Part shown: piece after piece, positions 62,797-64,000 of the stretch
Layout: each line of letters begins with the position of its first letter
Position numbering within the stretch: the first letter of the stretch is position 1
From: Desulfatibacillum sp.
GTDB taxonomy: Bacteria > Desulfobacterota > Desulfobacteria > Desulfobacterales > Desulfatibacillaceae
Direction of reading: 5' to 3'
Length of the DNA stretch: 64,000 nt
Assembly (NCBI GenBank): GCA_016342355.1
Contig: JAEINP010000021.1
Coordinates: 1-64,000 of the forward strand
Translations under genes and position numbers: made by a program
The notes under the pieces: model-generated
Told to the model about the DNA's origin: nothing
The model's database searches: none
What the model saw: only the letters and a program-made list of their open reading frames with translations

Positions 62797-63717
62797 ATGA
62801 GAATTTTGACTCGTTCTGATTTTGACGGCCTGGGATGCGCCGTTCTGCTAAAAGAAGTTGGAATTATGGATGACATCAAGTTCGTGCATCCCAAAGACAT
62901 TCAGGATGGAGTTGTTCAGGTTACCTCAAACGATGTCCTGGCAAACATTCCTTATGTGCCGGGTTGCGGAATGTGGTTCGACCACCATTCCAGTGAAGAG
63001 GAAAGAAAACTTCATGGGCAATTTGAGGGAAAATGCGATCCCAAGGCCCCCAGCGCCGCACGCGTTATTTATGAATACTATGGGGGCAAGGAAAAGTTTG
63101 CCGATCCCTTGTTTGAAGAATTGATCGCCGCAGTAGACAAGGCGGATACCGCCAGTTTTACGGCAGAGGAAATTCTCAACCCTTCCGGGTGGGTGCTCCT
63201 TTCCTTTATCATGGATCCCCGCACCGGCCTGGGCAGGTACCACGACTATCGCATCAGCAATTATGCTCTCATGCTGGATATGATCGAATACTGCAGGTCC
63301 AAGACCATTGATGAAATTCTGGCCATGCCCGATGTGCAGGAGCGGGCCCAGAGATACTTTGAACAGGATGCGCTATTCCGGGACATGGTCGGGAAAAAAG
63401 CTGTCATCCGCGACAATGTCATTGTCCTGGACCTCAGGGACCAGGAGGAAATTTATACCGGCAACCGTTTTCTCGTGTACAGCATGTATCCCAAACAAAA
63501 TATTTCCATTCAGGTTATATGGGGATTTCAGCGCCAGAACATCGTCATGACCTGCGGCCACTCCATCATCAACCGGACATCCAAAACCAATGTGGGCTCC
63601 CTGTGCCTGAAATATGGGGGAGGGGGCCATGATAAGGTGGGAACCTGTCAGGTCCCCATTGCCAAGGCGGAAACTATCCTGGAAGAAATCATTACAAAAA
63701 TGAACCAGGACGGATAA
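62797..63717 (+). CDS. DHH-family phosphoesterase (NrnA/exopolyphosphatase-like)
   Basis: 306 residues. DHH motifs are clear: RSDFDGLGCAVL (first Asp motif), MWFDHHSSEEE (DHH) and, at the C-terminus, a DHHA1-like GGGGHDKVGTCQV. Members hydrolyse phosphodiester or phosphoanhydride bonds in nanoRNA, pAp, c-di-AMP or polyphosphate. This one has no membrane segment or CBS domains. The ATG at 62797 has TAGGAGG upstream; a longer frame from 62647 has no site. A terminator follows. Confidence 0.85.
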   Translation: MRILTRSDFDGLGCAVLLKEVGIMDDIKFVHPKDIQDGVVQVTSNDVLANIPYVPGCGMWFDHHSSEEERKLHGQFEGKCDPKAPSAARVIYEYYGGKEKFADPLFEELIAAVDKADTASFTAEEILNPSGWVLLSFIMDPRTGLGRYHDYRISNYALMLDMIEYCRSKTIDEILAMPDVQERAQRYFEQDALFRDMVGKKAVIRDNVIVLDLRDQEEIYTGNRFLVYSMYPKQNISIQVIWGFQRQNIVMTCGHSIINRTSKTNVGSLCLKYGGGGHDKVGTCQVPIAKAETILEEIITKMNQDG

Positions 63718-63746
63718 ACTGCCGGTAACGTATTTTATGTTGGAAG

Positions 63747-63776
63747 GGAGGAAAACTGGCCTGCCTGTTTTCCTCC
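63747..63776 (+). terminator. Terminator after the DHH gene
   Basis: GGAGGAAAAC (63747-63756) pairs with GTTTTCCTCC (63767-63776) around a 10-base loop, followed by TTGATATTTTTGG. It lies 30 bases after the DHH stop codon. Confidence 0.75.
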
Positions 63777-63787
63777 TTGATATTTTT

Positions 63788-63832
63788 GGGGCTTGGGTGG
63801 AGCCGCTATAACGGCGCGCTCACAATAGCCCC
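63788..63832 (+). other. Nested hairpin in the 5' region of the last gene
   Basis: GGGGCT (63788-63793) pairs with AGCCCC (63827-63832), and inside it GAGCCG can pair with CGGCGCGCTC (via GAGC/GCTC and CCG/CGG). It lies between the terminator and the ribosome binding site of the next gene (63889-63898 region), so it may be a structured leader. It does not match any riboswitch I can recall. Confidence 0.35.
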
Positions 63833-63898
63833 GTTTCCCTGAACCCCAACCCTATCCTGCCTGTCAGGGCAACCAACCGGACGTAAATGGAGGAATTC

Positions 63899-64000
63899 AT
63901 GAGAACCGTTTTCGAATTGATGATGGCAATCACGCTCACAGCCCTTTCCATCGCTGCCGTGCCTTTTGCCATAGCATATGCAATGATTCCGGAAAATCGC
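63899..64000 (+). CDS. Partial exported or membrane protein, truncated by the window end
   Basis: 34 codons are present, open at the right edge. GGAGGAATTC stands before the ATG. The translation begins MRTVFELMMAITLTALSIAA, one hydrophobic segment with a basic tail that could be a signal peptide or first membrane helix. The rest lies outside the window, so no family can be given. Confidence 0.55.
   Translation, partial: MRTVFELMMAITLTALSIAAVPFAIAYAMIPENR

Noticed and set aside
63788-63898. Possible c-di-GMP (GEMM) riboswitch before the last gene
   Set aside because: The sequence lacks the conserved GEMM blocks; only simple nested stems are present.
1-64000. CRISPR arrays, tRNA or rRNA genes, prophage or complete insertion sequences
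   Set aside because: No regularly spaced direct repeats, cloverleaf-like sequences, integrase or transposase genes were found by reading; this does not exclude elements too degenerate to see by eye.

Overview
The window looks like a chromosome segment of an anaerobic, probably sulfate-reducing member of the Desulfobacterota (a Desulfatibacillum-like Desulfobacteraceae is my best guess). This is inferred from gene content: HdrB/HdrC- and HdrD-like iron-sulfur proteins, an anaerobic cobaltochelatase (CbiK), two-subunit pyruvate carboxylase, a Rex repressor beside a split F0 ATP synthase operon (atpZ-atpI-atpB-atpE without F1 genes), NIF-type Fe-S assembly, and an EFR1-type flavodoxin/ferredoxin. 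I saw no rRNA, tRNA, CRISPR array, intact insertion sequence or prophage. Many genes have a strong Shine-Dalgarno sequence, and this settled most start choices.

Left part (1-24 kb). A broken NMT1-type binding-protein gene is followed by a PIN-PhoH ATPase and a membrane metallophosphoesterase. A compact minus-strand run then reads nifU-nifS-cysE-cysK-hdrC-hdrB: serine is converted to cysteine, cysteine is desulfurised, and Fe-S clusters are assembled. It is divergent from a small HTH protein with seven cysteines, which overlaps a MOSC protein by 4 bases; a 17-bp palindrome lies between the two units. Next come an EFR1 protein, an Old Yellow Enzyme/dienoyl-CoA-reductase-like flavoprotein, a hybrid histidine kinase, a cysteine-cluster protein, small envelope proteins, HU, a transglutaminase/ABC-exporter trio and an MFS carrier.

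Middle (24-42.6 kb). A tight plus-strand run carries hsp20-lon-rlpA-gmhB-recD2-aspartic protease-MetV-like protein. Two tandem papain-like proteins follow, then an acyltransferase, a membrane-anchored Hsp20, a Usp-like protein, a CLC channel coupled to an HTH-EIIA protein, an HDAC-family protein with a signal peptide, a PAS-GGDEF cyclase and Rex with its own operator.

Right part (42.6-64 kb). This holds the atp F0 genes, hemL, a KptA-like/SUFU pair, a GlxA-type AraC regulator divergent from a second OYE-family flavoprotein, a HAD phosphatase, an unusual radical SAM protein, a DsbA/FrnE-like protein, a secreted protein with a calcium-loop tail, cbiK, an HdrD-like protein, a YafK-type peptidoglycan hydrolase, pycB/pycA, small membrane proteins, a DHH phosphoesterase and the start of a final gene.

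The observations most worth following are the cysteine/Fe-S operon with its candidate cysteine-rich regulator and operator, the tandem leaderless papain-like proteins, the KptA-like/SUFU pair, the HTH-EIIA/CLC pair, and the Rex box between the atp terminator and rex.
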